In this document: positions 41,701 to 54,346 of the stretch, one piece after another
How positions within the stretch are numbered: the first letter of the stretch is position 1
Layout of the letters: each line of letters begins with the position of its first letter
Assembly (NCBI GenBank): GCA_963930775.1
Contig: OZ005698.1
Span: 248,001 to 312,000 of the forward strand
Origin: Cliona cf. orientalis
Lineage: Eukaryota; Porifera; Demospongiae; Clionaida; Clionaidae
Direction: 5' to 3'
DNA: 64,000 nucleotides
Position numbers and translations under genes: made by a program
The notes under the pieces: generated by a model
Seen by the model: the letters and a program-made list of their open reading frames with translations, nothing else
Told to the model about the DNA's origin: nothing
Database searches by the model: none

Positions 41701-44700
41701 GCTATGGAACTCGTACAATGTATAATGTCATTGACTTGAATACTGAGAATGATGCCCCACACAATCACACTGTACTTCTCTCTCGTCCTGGCTGGCATGC
41801 ACACACAGGCAGCCTGGCTGTGCAGACAGAGGCCCTCCAGGTTCTCTCTGCCCTCTGCAAGTTCTACTTCTCTTCCTCTCTCTCTCGCTGCTGGCCTCTC
41901 TTGAAGGAGCTCTATCTCTCTCACCTCACCGCAGCCTCCCTCCCTCTGCAGCAGCACGTACTCAAGATGCTAGAGGAGCTGCTTCGAGCCCTCTCCTCCG
42001 TCGTTGCCGTGGAGAATGCTGATGCAGCAGTTTTGCGATCCGTTTGTGAATTCTGGGCGGAGCTGTTGGGTGGACCGCTGGCCACGTACATTCAGGGATC
42101 GTCTGAACACAGCAGTGTGACTTCACAGGCCTGTAATGTTCTCTCTACAATCGGAGCAAAAGTCATGGATGCATTGAAGGTGACTAGTCTAGTTTGATGA
42201 CCTTTACCGATTATGTGAATCATCACAATGTCATGGTAGAGATTTCATTATTAGTATTATTTCCTTGTCAGATGCCATTTCGGACTCTCTCCCTCACTCT
42301 AGCTCTCAGCCTCTGCAGAGATGAAACTGCCAGTACAGCTGCCACTGTGAGTTCACAACAACTATCCTTAGCTTACTTACCTTCATCATCTGTCTTTCAT
42401 CCCCTCCCTCTCCCTCTCCCTCTCCCTCTCTGTCCTCCCTTCTAGGCGAGTGCCATTCGAGTCATAGGTGTATTTGTGCTTTATGACTGCCTCAAAATGG
42501 TAACAGTTCACATAATTTACTAGATGTCACAGATTTATTCATATTCAGTTCTCTTTTCTTCTTCTCGTGGTGCTAGGACGATAGTTTTCTGTTGGACTGT
42601 CACTCGGTGGTCCTCCATTGCCTGAGCTCCACCTCCCTCCCCATCAGAGTGCAGGCCTCCTGGGCACTCGCTAACCTAACGGACATTCTCCCTCCCTCCT
42701 TCCCCCCTCCCCTTCTTGCCTCTCTCCTTGAAGCCATCGCTAAAGCGTCCGCTGACAACGACAAGGTCAAGTGCAATGCTGCCAGGGCAGCTGGAAACAT
42801 GATCAAGGATCTTCATGAGCAAGGTTAGAAAAAAAGTGTTAATTTTCGTGAATACTTAATCGATGACTACCGTACTTAATCTAATACAACGCATGGAAAA
42901 AAATAATAATTTCAATTTTGAAAAACGTGCGTTTTCTGGTAAAGGTCGTCAATCGCTCCATATAATTGTAAACATTACAAAAATTCGTAAAAAGCTAATT
43001 TCTTGCATTAAATTGGATTGGTAAAGTTGGTAAAATTAGTAATGTTAGTGAACAAAAAATTTAAATTTGTGCAGGACAGCATCCGACAAAATGATCATGC
43101 GTTATATTATTCGATTAACTACAGTATGTGCATGAATGATCAAATGAAGAGAACAATTACATGTATCCTGCATGTGAAAGTTTTCGCTGTTTTTGGTTGT
43201 TTGACTTGTGTGACTTCTTTCACTGTATCCATGTAGTTCTTCCCCTGAGTGAGGCAAGTGTGAAGCTGATTTGTACAAATTTGTCAAAGAGCATCAACTC
43301 GGGATCCATGAAGGTATACAACACTTAATCATTTCTCTCTGATACCAACATCGATTGATATATTATTATCTCCTATTATTATATCTATTTTCAGTCTCGG
43401 TGGAACGCTTGCTATGCTTGTCACAGCGCCTTCTCTAATCCAGTCTTTATAGCGAACTATCACCCAAATGTGGTAATTAAAGCCAATTAACAAATCATCA
43501 CCACTCTCCCCTATAATTAATTATAGCATAAAAATTGTGATAAAATCAAATCTGAATCCGCTGATGAATTTTTGTCTGTTTTAGAACGAGCTTCTGAAAT
43601 CTCTCTGTCTGGCAGTACGGAAGTGCAAAAATTTCAAGGTTCGTCTGTGCTCTATACATGACATTGTATAATAATATGTGCTCTACAGATCTCTAGTGCA
43701 TGATACTTCACATTTTGTGTGTGTGTGTGTGTTTTTTGCAGGTTCGTAGCAACGCAGCGTTGGCTTTGTCGACGGTGGCTGGTGGTGCCTACTACCCCGT
43801 GGCCAGTGCAGAACAGGTGCTCTCTATTTGGGAATCCCTCCTCCAAGCTCTCGAGAACAGCCAAAACCTTGGCGACTTTTCCGAGTACAAGCATGCCTCC
43901 ACTCTGCGGACACAGGTGTGTGGGTGTGTCTGTATTGATTGAAGTACCGTAGATCGTGAAATTTTCGCCGTTAAAATTTTTTTTCATCAATGACCTTTTA
44001 ATTAAACACATGAAATATTTTGTGTACGTAACGTACGTTGACCTATACCTATTTTGGTCGCTAAAGTCTGGCGACGGAATTTAGACTATGCAAATAATTT
44101 ACATGTACAAGCGAAATATTTCACCGGCGAAAATATCCCGATTTACGGTATTAAATTTTGTGCTTTAGGTGTGCAGTTGTATCTGCCGCACTCTATCAGC
44201 GATGACAGTCGAGCAAGCACAGAAAGTGGGTGTCTCCAAGCAGTTGTCCAGTGAAGCGCTGACTCAGCAGTCGTCCAGTGAAGCGCTGACTCAGCAGTCG
44301 TCCAGTGAAGCGCTGACTCAGCATATGTACGACTTCATGCAGGAGAGTATGAGACAAGTAAGCTTATAATTCACTTATGGCTCGATATTAATATAATTAT
44401 GTAGTAAAATATTTAATTTATTAAAAATAATAACAAACTATGTTGGTTATCATTGTTAATCAGTCATCAACTACTCACATCTATAGCATGACTAAGTACA
44501 ACCACTGTATGTGGCTCAATAAAATTAATATTGTACAAAAATCAGTTGTCTACTGATCCCTCTTATTATTACAATTGAACATGCAGATGCTAACTCTCCC
44601 TCCCTCCCTCCCTCTCTCTCTCTCCCATCCCCTCAATCTCTCTCTGTAGGAATCTGGTGAGCTTAGCAAGCTAGTACAGAAAGCTCGAGAAAAGTTGACT

Positions 44701-44844
44701 ATCTTCAGCCGGGATCCATCTCTCCAAGGATTAGCCAAACTGTGGTTGCAGCTCTTGACTGAGCCCACTGAGACACAGGTCTATGGCGAGAGGTCAGGGG
44801 TTACGTCACAAACTGCAGCGAACTTCAGTCCCACGCATGCTTAA
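38704..44844 (+). CDS. HEATR6: HEAT repeat-containing protein 6
   Basis: More than fifteen exons over 6.1 kb. The start MMEEVGSSWTLKAKQLSQLL leads to ICADFVSWSRICSGKYVLLV and a SESDLSDSEA linker like the human SSSESDFSDAEGG. The central region aligns well: KLVNGKIRFQALSSLTSIFK, LTCIVKDPTPKVRACVVEGL, SMTLGSIVRELHRSLLLSL, VQTEALQVLSALCKFYFSS. Towards the end come IRVQASWALANLTDI, KVKCNAARAAGNM, SRWNACYACHSAFSNP and FKVRSNAALALSTVAGG. HEAT/ARM repeats make a scaffold; HEATR6 is amplified in breast cancer, with unknown molecular role. A 27-bp unit is repeated three times in a late exon, and introns carry two foldback elements. Minor middle exons may be missed. Confidence 0.9.
39286..39475. repeat. 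Foldback MITE-like element, family C copy 1
   Basis: Ends TACTGTAAATCTGGAAACTT and TTTCCAGATCTACAGTA; body contains GCACTATTAACGCTAATGCG, shared with 58093. In an early HEATR6 intron. Confidence 0.9.
43945..44150. repeat. Foldback MITE-like element, family D copy 2
   Basis: Ends TACCGTAGATCGTGAAATTT and AAATATCCCGATTTACGGTA. Sits in the HEATR6 intron that ends at 44168, immediately before the exon with the coding minisatellite. Confidence 0.9.
44241..44321 (+). repeat. 27-bp coding minisatellite, three units
   Basis: Three tandem copies of a 27-bp unit, nearly identical (one base differs in the first), each encoding a nine-residue QxSSEALTQ. Being a multiple of three, the array keeps the HEATR6 frame. 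Confidence 0.95.
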
Positions 44845-45199
44845 TGTTTAGTCTTTTGTGATGATTAAAATTTTGACATTCATGTGTGCACCAGTCTAGC
44901 TCTGAACCAATCTGATTTTATCACGCCAATAATAATATTATTCAGGTATGTAGGTACAGCTGTATGAATTAAAATCATTAGTACCGGCACCAGACTTAAC
45001 GACATTAATGGTCACTGCAAATAATCATGACTGCCTGCGTCACGAACAAAGTATGTGGCAGTTCAACATGCGTGCTGCACTTGCAGGAAAGTGGGCGGGG
45101 CTGATATTCATGCGCGCGTATAAACACTTTTCAAACACGATCACAGAGTCAAGGTGTGAATAGCTGATAAAGGGTGCGAACGTTAATCTCTTACCAGTG
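44845..45199. other. Intergenic spacer, HEATR6 / unknown gene
   Basis: Tandem same-strand spacer. GTGGGCGGGGCTG (GC box) at 45092 and GCGCGCGTATAAACAC at 45112 look like promoter elements of the downstream gene. Confidence 0.5.
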
Positions 45200-48100
45200 A
45201 TGTTTGACTCGCGAAGCCCTTGGTACAGCGGAGGACACAGCCGCACTGATCTAGAGGCGGGAAGTTCCGTATCGCTACTGCACTCCATCTACGGCTCTCA
45301 GGCCTCGCAGCTGCCCTTCTCCGACTACGACAGCGATGTCGACCTACTGGCCACGAAGAGCGATTACCTTCCCGCAAACCGGCGATCCAGCTCGCCCGCA
45401 CTGCCGCAAAGACGCCTCACCAGACCTAAATCATCTCCCGCTAGTGTAATAGAGGCGAGAGCGCAGCAGAGAAAACAACACCTAGCGACATCATCGGACG
45501 GGTATGGTGGTGTCGTTGAAATCGAGAGAACTACTCGCGGCGCCAGCGCTATGCGCCGTCCTGGCAGCGCCATGGTGCGTCAGAGGCCGGGGACAGCCAC
45601 GAGCAGGACGAGAATAGCCCGAGGAAGGCCAGGGAGTGCCGTGGGAAGCAGAGCACAGCGACCGTCCAGCGCTGCACCGAGCCATTTTGCTGGAGGGGGC
45701 GGGGCTAGTCCGAAGAGGACTCGACCCAAGACCGCCGTGGGCATTGTGAGTACAAAATTTAGATATTTAAATATTATTAGATCGTTCTCTCTGGATTAAG
45801 ATTTGGATGCACTTTTAATTTTAATCTGAAAAATGATAAACAAGATTTTTTTGTGAATTATTCGCATATTAATTAATTTTAAGCATGCCATAAAAATATC
45901 AAATTTGCCTCCGTATGCAGCGTGCATCTTCATCAACTATGCTCCTTGACCTCGAGGAAGAGGAGGACGAAGAAGGAGAGCCGGCCCCTATCATTAGAGA
46001 CACCCCTCCAGTAAGTTAATTGTTTTAATAAAATTCCTCTTTGAAAAAAACAACAACATTAATTAAATAGGTGCATCTTACACGAGTGCCAGAATATTTT
46101 AACTTCTGGGACGGGAAGCCACTGCTGCAGAGAGACTATGGAGTCAAGGTACAAAAGAGAAAGCAATGGCGGCGCCCCAAAAGCGACTATGGTACAAGAT
46201 TCTTCACAAGAAAAAAGAAAGATGGTGATGATGACGACAGTAACAAAGGTCGCGGTGGCGGCTTGGAAACTCTGCTGGAGAGAGATGATAGCAGCACTCT
46301 AGGCTCTAACTTTGGCTCGCGGAGGGCGTCACGTGACTTTGGCGGGCTGGGGGCCGGGGGAGACGGTGATGGAAAGTCAGGGAAAGATAATGGTGGGCTA
46401 AGTGTGAGTGGGGAAGGTCTGGACTCAGGATCTGCATCAAGGAGAGGGTCAAAGGACTTTGGAGGGAAGGGGAGAGGAGGAGACGATAGGCTGAAAAAAC
46501 TGAGGTAGTTGATAATTATTTCTTAATAATTTGCCTCTTAACTGGTGACAATTATAGTGACGATAGAAACAGAGGTCGCAATTTGAACAGATGGGCAGAC
46601 AAGGTTAGAAAAAAGAATGTTATCTTGCATACTAGCTGTAAAAATTTGATGACATCCTCTAGAAATCTGACTGGGACTCCAAGGATGGGAGAGCTCAAGC
46701 TGATGAAGATGACTATTTCAAGAAGGTAAATGCACAAACACTAAATATGTAGCTATAGTCAAGTCACTTACTGACAGCCTGCATAGCATAGTAAGAAAAT
46801 TATAAGGAGTTTTTGTAATCCTCTAGCCTAAGCACTTTGTTCTTCCTCTCTCTCTTTCTTAGAACGACGAGTCTTACCTTCCTACTATATCCTCTAAGAC
46901 AAGCCTGCTCAACCAAGATCTCTCTGATCATTTTGTGCAGGACCCCGTAGACAATCTTCTAAGCCGTTTTGATAAAGAGAATGAGGCAATTAGGAAGAGC
47001 AAAGCATTGTCTGAATTGGATGCGGGGAGGAGAGAGAGGAGGGATGGGAGGATAAGACCGCTTAAGAACGTAGTGACCAATCAGATCACTCAGAGGCTGC
47101 CCAGTATTGACCATGCCCCACACCATTACTCAGAGGTTGTGGCAACTATTAATGTACTGTCTATTGTATGAATAGGTAATAGAAATTTTACAAAATTTTT
47201 TTTTTCTCTCTTCTCACTTGCAGAAGGCCTTAGCGTCAACTTCCTGGATGGATGGGAGTGGTTCAGGCTCCGCCCACACAACTAGATTTGAATTACCTAT
47301 GGACCTGAAAACATTAGAAGGTATTGCACTAAAATTAATGATTTTAACAATAGCTACCTCCAGAACCCTATGCATTCTGTACAACTTTCATGATATAAAA
47401 TGGGCTTATGGCATAATAATAGTATGGAGATAACTATTTTTGTCCCTCTCAGAGTCTCTGCTATTTTTGTATTTTTTTACCACTCCTTGCTGTTGCATGG
47501 ACTTCAGGAATGTCTCCGCTGGACTATCTTAAGAGACACTGTATCATCAGCTCGAGGAGGATGGCTCACTGTAAGAAGATCTTTGTCAGGCAGGACAAAG
47601 ATAAGGACTCACAAATCAACAGACAGGTTTGTTATTATACCGCAGCTATGAGCAGCATACAAAATCTCGATCCTGGCCATGGATTGGTTGGTCAACCAGG
47701 CATGTGAATGGCATGAACATGTTACATTGTATGACAGTATCAGTGTCATTACAACGATATTCATGGAATTGCTGGCTCTGGGAAAATAAACATGAACCAA
47801 GCAGCGATGTCAGCTAGACTGCATGCCCAGCCCACGCTGCATGTAATGAATCAAATCTCAATGTTGCATGCCAAGTCTGTTTGCAGCAGATATCCTTTAA
47901 GTCAACGACTTCAAGCCTTATTTTCCCCATTTCCTCAGTGTCTAAATTCTCCCTTTTTCCTCGAGTACTAACTTTCTAATTTTACTTATATCACTTCTCG
48001 TGAAACTTTGGGACTCATCATCCCTGCATGAATGATCATGGTCAAGCTCTTTATAGAACATGCAGTTGTTTATTATTATACTCATCCAGCCATTATTAAT

Positions 48101-48601
48101 AAATTTCAGGAGATCATACATGGTTTGAAGGAGGCCCATCACAACTGCATCACGGAGGACCAGGCCAACTCAGTCCTGGAGCTGGTGCAGATGGCAGAGG
48201 AGGCTTACGTTGATGGAAAGCTCTTCGCTGCACTCTGCTGTCTCACAGAGAGGGCACTCAACCTAAACTATCTGTGAGTAATAATTATAGAAAATAAATG
48301 AGTGGTTCTTAGTAACTTGTATTCATCACAGTGAAACTATAGTAATTATAGAGATATAGTTTATTGCTAGTTTCATGATGACTATATGCTATAGTTATTC
48401 TTAATATCTGGCCTTCCAGGTCAATAGGTTATGATCCTTCAAATTCTCCCCACCCCGACACACATTCATGCACCCACTCATTTGTGCAGGCCCCTGTCCA
48501 GTAAAGAGGTAATTGAAGTGGTCGACTTTGAGGCGCTGGACTGGAAGCTTCGAGACTGCCACATTAGCACTTCTCTACGGACCCTCTTCACTCAATTATA
48601 G
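45200..48601 (+). CDS. Unrecognised Arg/Ser-rich protein with conserved-looking C-terminus
   Basis: About ten exons. The N-terminus is low complexity with repeated RPGSA/RPGTA and SSPALPQRR motifs. The middle holds VPEYFNFWDGKPLLQRDYGV and basic and Gly-rich stretches. The C-terminal 130 residues look globular: MSPLDYLKRHCIISSRRMAH, KKIFVRQDKDKDSQINRQ, GLKEAHHNCITEDQANSVLE, ALCCLTERALNLNYL and FEALDWKLRDCHISTSL. The DKDKDSQINRQ stretch could be an EF-hand-like loop, so a calcium-binding-type helical domain is possible; I cannot name a family. ATG at 45200 is the first in the exon (the frame itself is open further upstream), stop TAG at 48599. Exon phases agree throughout, so the gene is real. 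Confidence 0.75.
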
Positions 48602-48824
48602 CTAGCACTATTATATTGTCATTAACATTGAATTATTAATCAAAATTTACTCTTTGTTTGTGGTGTGCTAAACTAACACTCCCTCAAAGTAAATCTAGAC
48701 ACGATGCGGAACTGAAACAAGAAAAAAAAAAACAACAACAAAATTAACTATCACTTATATCAGCTAGCTAGCACAGTACTATAGTGTGGAGCCACTCGGG
48801 GTACGCGGGTTGGTCTAGTTCAAG

Positions 48825-51800
48825 TTAAGAGCGAAGTGGCCTGGACTCAAGCTCCTTTTTCAAGTACTTGGTGACAAATACCGTCACATTCTCTTCTGTG
48901 ATCGCACTGTTCTCAGCTTCATACACCTGAATGAAATAAGTAGGGTATATATAGTAGCTGCTGTGTGAGAAACTTCTTTACAAGAAGATATGGCGACCTT
49001 TACCATATTCCACCAAAATTTACCAAGGTGGACTTGACGAAATTTATATCCCAGCAAACCTTTGTGGCTTATAATAATTATGATAATTTTTTAAGCCTCA
49101 ATATAATTATACCTTTTGTTCAGGAATGTCGACAATAGCCAATATTACATCATCTGACTTGAGCTTGGCAAACGAACGGAGTGAGTCTCGAATTTCATCA
49201 TTGTCGCCGCCTGGCCCTGAAACATAAAACAGCATCTCTGGGTCCGTCTTCTCCTCGCTCCACTTGGTAATGTACTTCTTGGCTAGCGGCTCAAGCAGTT
49301 TAGTGGCCTTCTCCGTCGAGTCTTCGGGGACGAACCAGATGAGAGAGGCAGTGTCGTTCAGCTCACCGGCTGTGTTCTCAGACAGCTCCATCACCGGCTT
49401 GGGGTACCAAGGGAAGTCCTAGAAACACAAAATAATAGTATATCTGTACAGTAACTATTATAATATTGGATAGTGCCTACTTAGGGGTACTGGATAATAT
49501 CCTAAAAATAGATATTCAACTCGAGAATCTATACTGCCATTATTACAGATCGTATGAAGCCAAGCTTTCAAAGCTTAAATGTTTTGTAAACTCGATATTC
49601 TTTGTGTGCATAGAAAAAAGGCTTTCTGTGAAACCTCGTGCATCATGTACCTCTATTGTATACAAACAGCATTATGGATACACATATTATACTGATGCAG
49701 TACAAGTGAGGGACTATAATATTATAATATCCATGTACCTTTCCATCTGGGTCGACAGTGATGGCTGAGCGACCATTCTTGGTGATTGTTTCTCCTTTAT
49801 CGTCAACAATGATGAGAGTTGGGATGCCTGCAGGGGGGAAATGGGATAAATCTCTCTCTCTCTCTTTCTCCCTCCCTCCCTCTCTCTTTTACCAGAGACA
49901 TCAAACTTTCTCGAGAGAGTTTTCTTTCTATCGTCTCCAAAAGGCACAGAGTACCAAGGCATGGAGCTCAGATACTCCTGCCAGCTCTCCTCGTCCCTAT
50001 CGGAGCTCACAAAGACGACCTCAAATGGCTTCCCATCTTCCTTTAGTTTCTCATACGTCTTCACAAATTGAGGAGTGAATGACCGGCAGGGACCGCACTG
50101 TGGAGGGGGGAGTGTGAGTGTGTGGGGAGAGAGAGTGAGAGGAGGGGGAGGAAGAGAGAGAGAGAGGTGGGGTTAGTGCAAGCCTGTGTAGAGGGATGTG
50201 GAGAGAGAAATATTCTGTGATGACTAGAGACAATTACTAGAGGGTAAGGGCAGCAGCTATTTGGCCAAACTGGTGGTTCACAAAGGTCAAACCATGCATT
50301 GTCAGTTTGAGTACATCGGTATGGAGGTGACCTCATAGCCACGGCTGTGTCTAGTACGTCTTGGAGCGTGTTTATGCAACTACAATATCGTTATGTACAT
50401 GTAGGAAATGCTTATCCGGTACATGTGCCCTATGTACATGTACAACAGCGTCAATCCATGTATGCAGTAAATCATGGTAAACATGTAGCTCCACTTGACA
50501 GCATAACAGGCACACAATTCGTGCATTTGAGTAGTAGACTGACGGTCGTGAATACCGTTAAGAGTACCCTCCCCCTACGATAATAATCACTCCCACTATC
50601 AAACAATGCGCACACATCTCAGTCGATCCGCTCTTCTGTAGCAGGAACAATACGGCCATCTACCATTACCCCAGAGGCCTGGACAGCTTATACAACCTTG
50701 TGCACTGTCATCACAGCATAGTATTATAGTTTCACAGCATGACCCTAAAGGGCTGGGTAGCTTTTACAGCCATGTTGCATTGTCATCACAGCAATGCAGA
50801 GCTAGCCTTGACAATGCATGCTGATATTACATCTGTGCTATTATGAGAGTAGGCAATTTCTAGTCTGTCTCAGGGTCAGCGATAGAATGCTACACAGAAA
50901 TACCATAGAAACGTAAAAATATATAGACATTCCAAGGTACTGTGCATATAATTGCAGCGTGTTGTTTAATATCGGATTCTTGGGATAAATTTACATGTAC
51001 GACAGCATGGAATGGTATGTGTGATGCTCTACAAATTTCACACACCAAATTTCTCAACCTGTCCACGGCAAGAATCAGTCTATCTACACATGTAGTTAAC
51101 TAGCTAGTGACGGTGGGAAGACTTAAAAAAAAAACAAAAATGCTGGTCTCTCTCTCTCACTCTCTCTCTCTCTCTCCAGGTCTTGAGCTGACCAACCGAA
51201 GCCTCGGAGCAGCTGCCACTTACTACAATGAACATCGTTTCTATTCTATTCTACTCGCATCATGTCAACTTTATCTTGTAGTATATCTATAGCTCTATTG
51301 TTTTTTGTTTCTATTTCCTGCACAGAAAGCAATGCAACTTTGAGAGGGGGGGGGGGGAAGAGAGAGAGGTTCTATCTGCGCAGTTTAGCATTCTTGGTTA
51401 GTTTCCAGACATGAAATATTATTAATAGTTAAATCTTTGCTGTTCCTTTGGGTGAGGGTGTCAATTTGGCCAAAATTTTTGTGATACTATTTTTGTCTTA
51501 CCCAGTGAGCTGAGAAGTAGAATCCGATGGTCTTTCCCTTCAGCTCCTCCCACGTCGTCTCACCTTTGTCCTTGTTCACAAACTTTCCCTTGATCATCTC
51601 CAAGAATGGCTTTGGTTTCCACGGAAACCCAGCCCCCTCCTTGTCGTCACCGACGATGGAGCGGCCGTCTGTCGAGATCAGAGACCCCGTCTTACCGTCG
51701 ATGAAAACCAGTGTGGGAATTCCTTGAACCTTGAACTTCTTTGACAAGTCGGCCTGAACCATACACACACACACAGATACACGGAGATTAACAATAATAA

Positions 51801-53184
51801 TATTTACAATTATAACAATGCTGTGCCCAAACTTGGAAGGTTTCTGTTTTTACATCCTGCTTACACTACACAGTAATATTGATGTCGTAAAGTGATAATA
51901 TGTTTTGCTCTTAGTACTTAGACTAAAAGATGAACAAGTGAAGGCTGTTGTAATGCCACTCCCATGTTTTCAATGTATGTCTGCGTATAACATATTGAAA
52001 ACATGGAAGTGGCCTGGGGACGAGGCTGTTGTAATGCGCCATGGACTGGTATGATAAATTAATTATCATTAATTTTTATGAGCGAGTGTGTGCGTGTGTG
52101 TGCATAATTATAATAACATTTTGTTAGGCTTAGGGTGTGAGGGGTGGCCGGCCCGAGAGAGGTGAGGTGTGTGTGTGAAGGCAGTGCCTCTAAGTATACG
52201 GATCTGTCAGTATTTTTACTGAATTCTGACCGTAAATACTGATAAAATTTCAAATAATATTATACTGAAAACTGGGAGAATTTAGTACATACATCATAAT
52301 AATATTATAGCTATGGAGGAGCTCTCTATAAAATACTGAAAATGCACGCAAAATACTGAAAAATGGGAATATTTATACTGAAAGACAGGAGAACAGCTTG
52401 GAGGCACTGGTGAAGGGGGAGATCATGCAAGGCTAGGAGGACAAATTTGGACCCCCCCCCCCCAGCTTTTTGTTCCCCCCGGCCCATATATTTCGAAATC
52501 CCGGCCCTTATATTTCTGAAATTTATATGGACTCCCATGCATGTTATCAACTATAGCAGAGATTCAGAAGAGTCGGGGGCTGGGTTCTGGGTATAAATGG
52601 TTAAGCAGGGTTAGTTTCCAGGGTCTGTATGGCAGGGTTAGTCTTCAGGGTCTGCATGGGAGGTCCGAATATTTCGGGGTCCAAATATCACATGACAGGG
52701 CACACGTATCCAATAAAGACCATGACGCACCTTCTTGTCCCGATCAGCAAAGTCCAGTGCCTTCCATGGCATCTCTGCAAAATACTCCTTCCATGACTTA
52801 TCATCCCTGTCGGAGCTCACAAATACAATGTCAAACTTATCTCCATTGGGACCCTTCTTGAAGTTTTTGTACCACTCAGCCAGCTGGGGGGTAAACGCCC
52901 TGCAAATTTCATTAAATTTCAATAGTAAGGGGGGACCTCGGATAAATTTTAATTTTCCAGTCAATTACATCGGGGGACAGTGTCAAACATGCACATGGAG
53001 GTGAGAGGTGGAGGGAGTGGCTTTATACAGTTTACGGTACGGTACGGTACCTGCAAGGAGGGCACCAATGCGCGGAGAAGTAGAGTCCGATCACGGAGTC
53101 TTCTTTCTCCAAGCCGGCCACGGCGATCTTCGCGTGATCGCCCGTGTTCAGAACCTCCTTGCCTATAAGTCCGACCAGCGACAT
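48825..53184 (-). CDS. NXN: Nucleoredoxin-like protein with two active thioredoxin-fold domains
   Basis: Seven or more exons. Domain 1: SVIGLYFSAHWCPPCRAFTP, FDIVFVSSDRDDKSWKEYF, MPWKALDF, IPTLVFIDGKTGSLISTDGR, FPWKPKPF. Domain 2: IGFYFSAHW joined by splicing to CGPCRSFTPQFV, FEVVFVSSDRDEESWQEYL, MPWYSVPFGD, IPTLIIVDDKGE, FPWYPKPVMEL. A third, PDI-like region without cysteines in an active-site motif follows to the C-terminus (KYLKKELESRPLRS). Nucleoredoxin is a cytosolic and nuclear oxidoreductase that in mammals holds Dishevelled in check in Wnt signalling. In human NXN only the central domain keeps WCPPC; here both domains have a CxxC. Introns of 1-1.4 kb at 50.1-51.5 and 51.8-52.7 kb contain repeats. 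Confidence 0.9.
51955..52028. repeat. Inverted repeat with CCTCGT-type arm in NXN intron
   Basis: CCACTCCCATGTTTTCAAT is mirrored by ATTGAAAACATGGAAGTGG, followed by CCTGGGGACGAGGCTG, the arm also seen at 4531 and 8961. GGCTGTTGTAATGC occurs on both sides of it. Confidence 0.75.
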
Positions 53185-53460
53185 AGCTGCTAGCACTGTT
53201 TCTCTCTCGTTTTCACACTTCCAGCGCACAGTGCTGACTGTAGGGAATTTATCGAGGAATTTATGCAGGGCTGGATCGCATTCGGCACGGCTAATTATAG
53301 CAAATAGGATGTGGGCGTGGCTGGTAAACACGCCTACAAGCCTACACGTACACAAAAATTATTACGTGCATCGAGAAGGTTCTGAGATACTGATTGACCG
53401 TGTAAGGAGTCTAAAGCTGACCTGGAGCGGACGGACGCGTTGATTTTGCTCTATTACGAA
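53185..53460. promoter_or_regulatory. Divergent promoter region, NXN / SNAPC5-like
   Basis: 276 bp between divergent start codons; no clear TATA box. The NXN frame stays open upstream of the chosen ATG, which could be 5' UTR. Confidence 0.4.
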
Positions 53461-54049
53461 ATGAACGGATGTGAGGATGAGACAGCAGCGTCTGGATTTG
53501 GATTGACGGCAGCTGCCAAACAAGTGCGGGATTCCGCCGTTCGGACCGCCAAAAAGTTGGAGAAAGAGCATCAGACGCTACTTCAGTTGAGGTCGCTAGT
53601 CGAGCAGCAGCTCAGAGTGCTACAGGTATGTAGTTTAGAATCTCATTAGCGATTAAAAATGAAGGGGCTGGCCCGCCGTCTCCTAGTGCGCATGCGCAAA
53701 ATTATGATGCTTGCACTTTTTTCTGTTCCAGGCGGAAGAGGTGACAATTCAGAGGTTAATTCGCCACCACAGTGGCTCCAATAAGTCAATTAACGATCAG
53801 AGGGAGTCAAAGTCCCATTCCCACGAATTGGAACCAGAATCTTCCCTGGAGCCGATAGAGCTGCCTGATCACGACCAGCTACCAAGGCTCGATTTGGACG
53901 TAAATACAACTGCAGTATCGTCAGCCCAAGATAGGTACGTATGAAGTATTAATTTTGGGTTACATGTGGTTAGAACTTTTGTGCATCTTTTTTCTTCCAG
54001 ATCTGCTGACTTCAGTGAAGAAGAGAATGAGAGTGATGCCAGTGAATGA
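53461..54049 (+). CDS. SNAPC5: SNAPC5-like small coiled-coil protein
   Basis: Three exons, about 135 residues. The core helix KLEKEHQTLLQLRSLVEQQL, continuing RVLQAEEVTIQRLI, aligns without gaps to human SNAPC5 (LRKEEETLLRLKAALHDQLN, RLKVEELALQSMI). The HDQLPRLDLDVNTT segment and the acidic end FSEEENESDASE also resemble the human tail. SNAPC5 (SNAP19) is a structural subunit of the complex that starts transcription of small nuclear RNA genes by Pol II and Pol III. The N-terminus is about 40 residues longer than in human. The family is short and simple, so chance similarity cannot be excluded, but the order of helix, HD motif and acidic tail supports it. Confidence 0.65.
53687..53698. promoter_or_regulatory. 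NRF-1-type palindrome in SNAPC5 intron 1
   Basis: TGCGCATGCGCA lies in the first intron of the SNAPC5-like gene, about 225 bp downstream of its start codon; it may act on this gene or on NXN. Confidence 0.5.
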
Positions 54050-54346
54050 AAAGACAGCATAAAAGAGAATCTAGGTGCCGCTAGTTCTATATATAGAACA
54101 GGTTCACTGATCTATATATAGCCAAGCTCTATGATGTAATCATTATGTAATAGCTATAATATGGACACCAGATTCCCTAATCTCTACTTGAACAAACAAG
54201 TTAGCAACTAATCACTAAATATGTGTAACCATTTCTTTTTATTATCAGAAAATTCACAATACTTTTTACCATAAATGTCGTGGAGAGTGCTGAGACATTG
54301 TATGCATGTAATGCGTATGTATCAACATAACGTGAGTGTGGAACTG

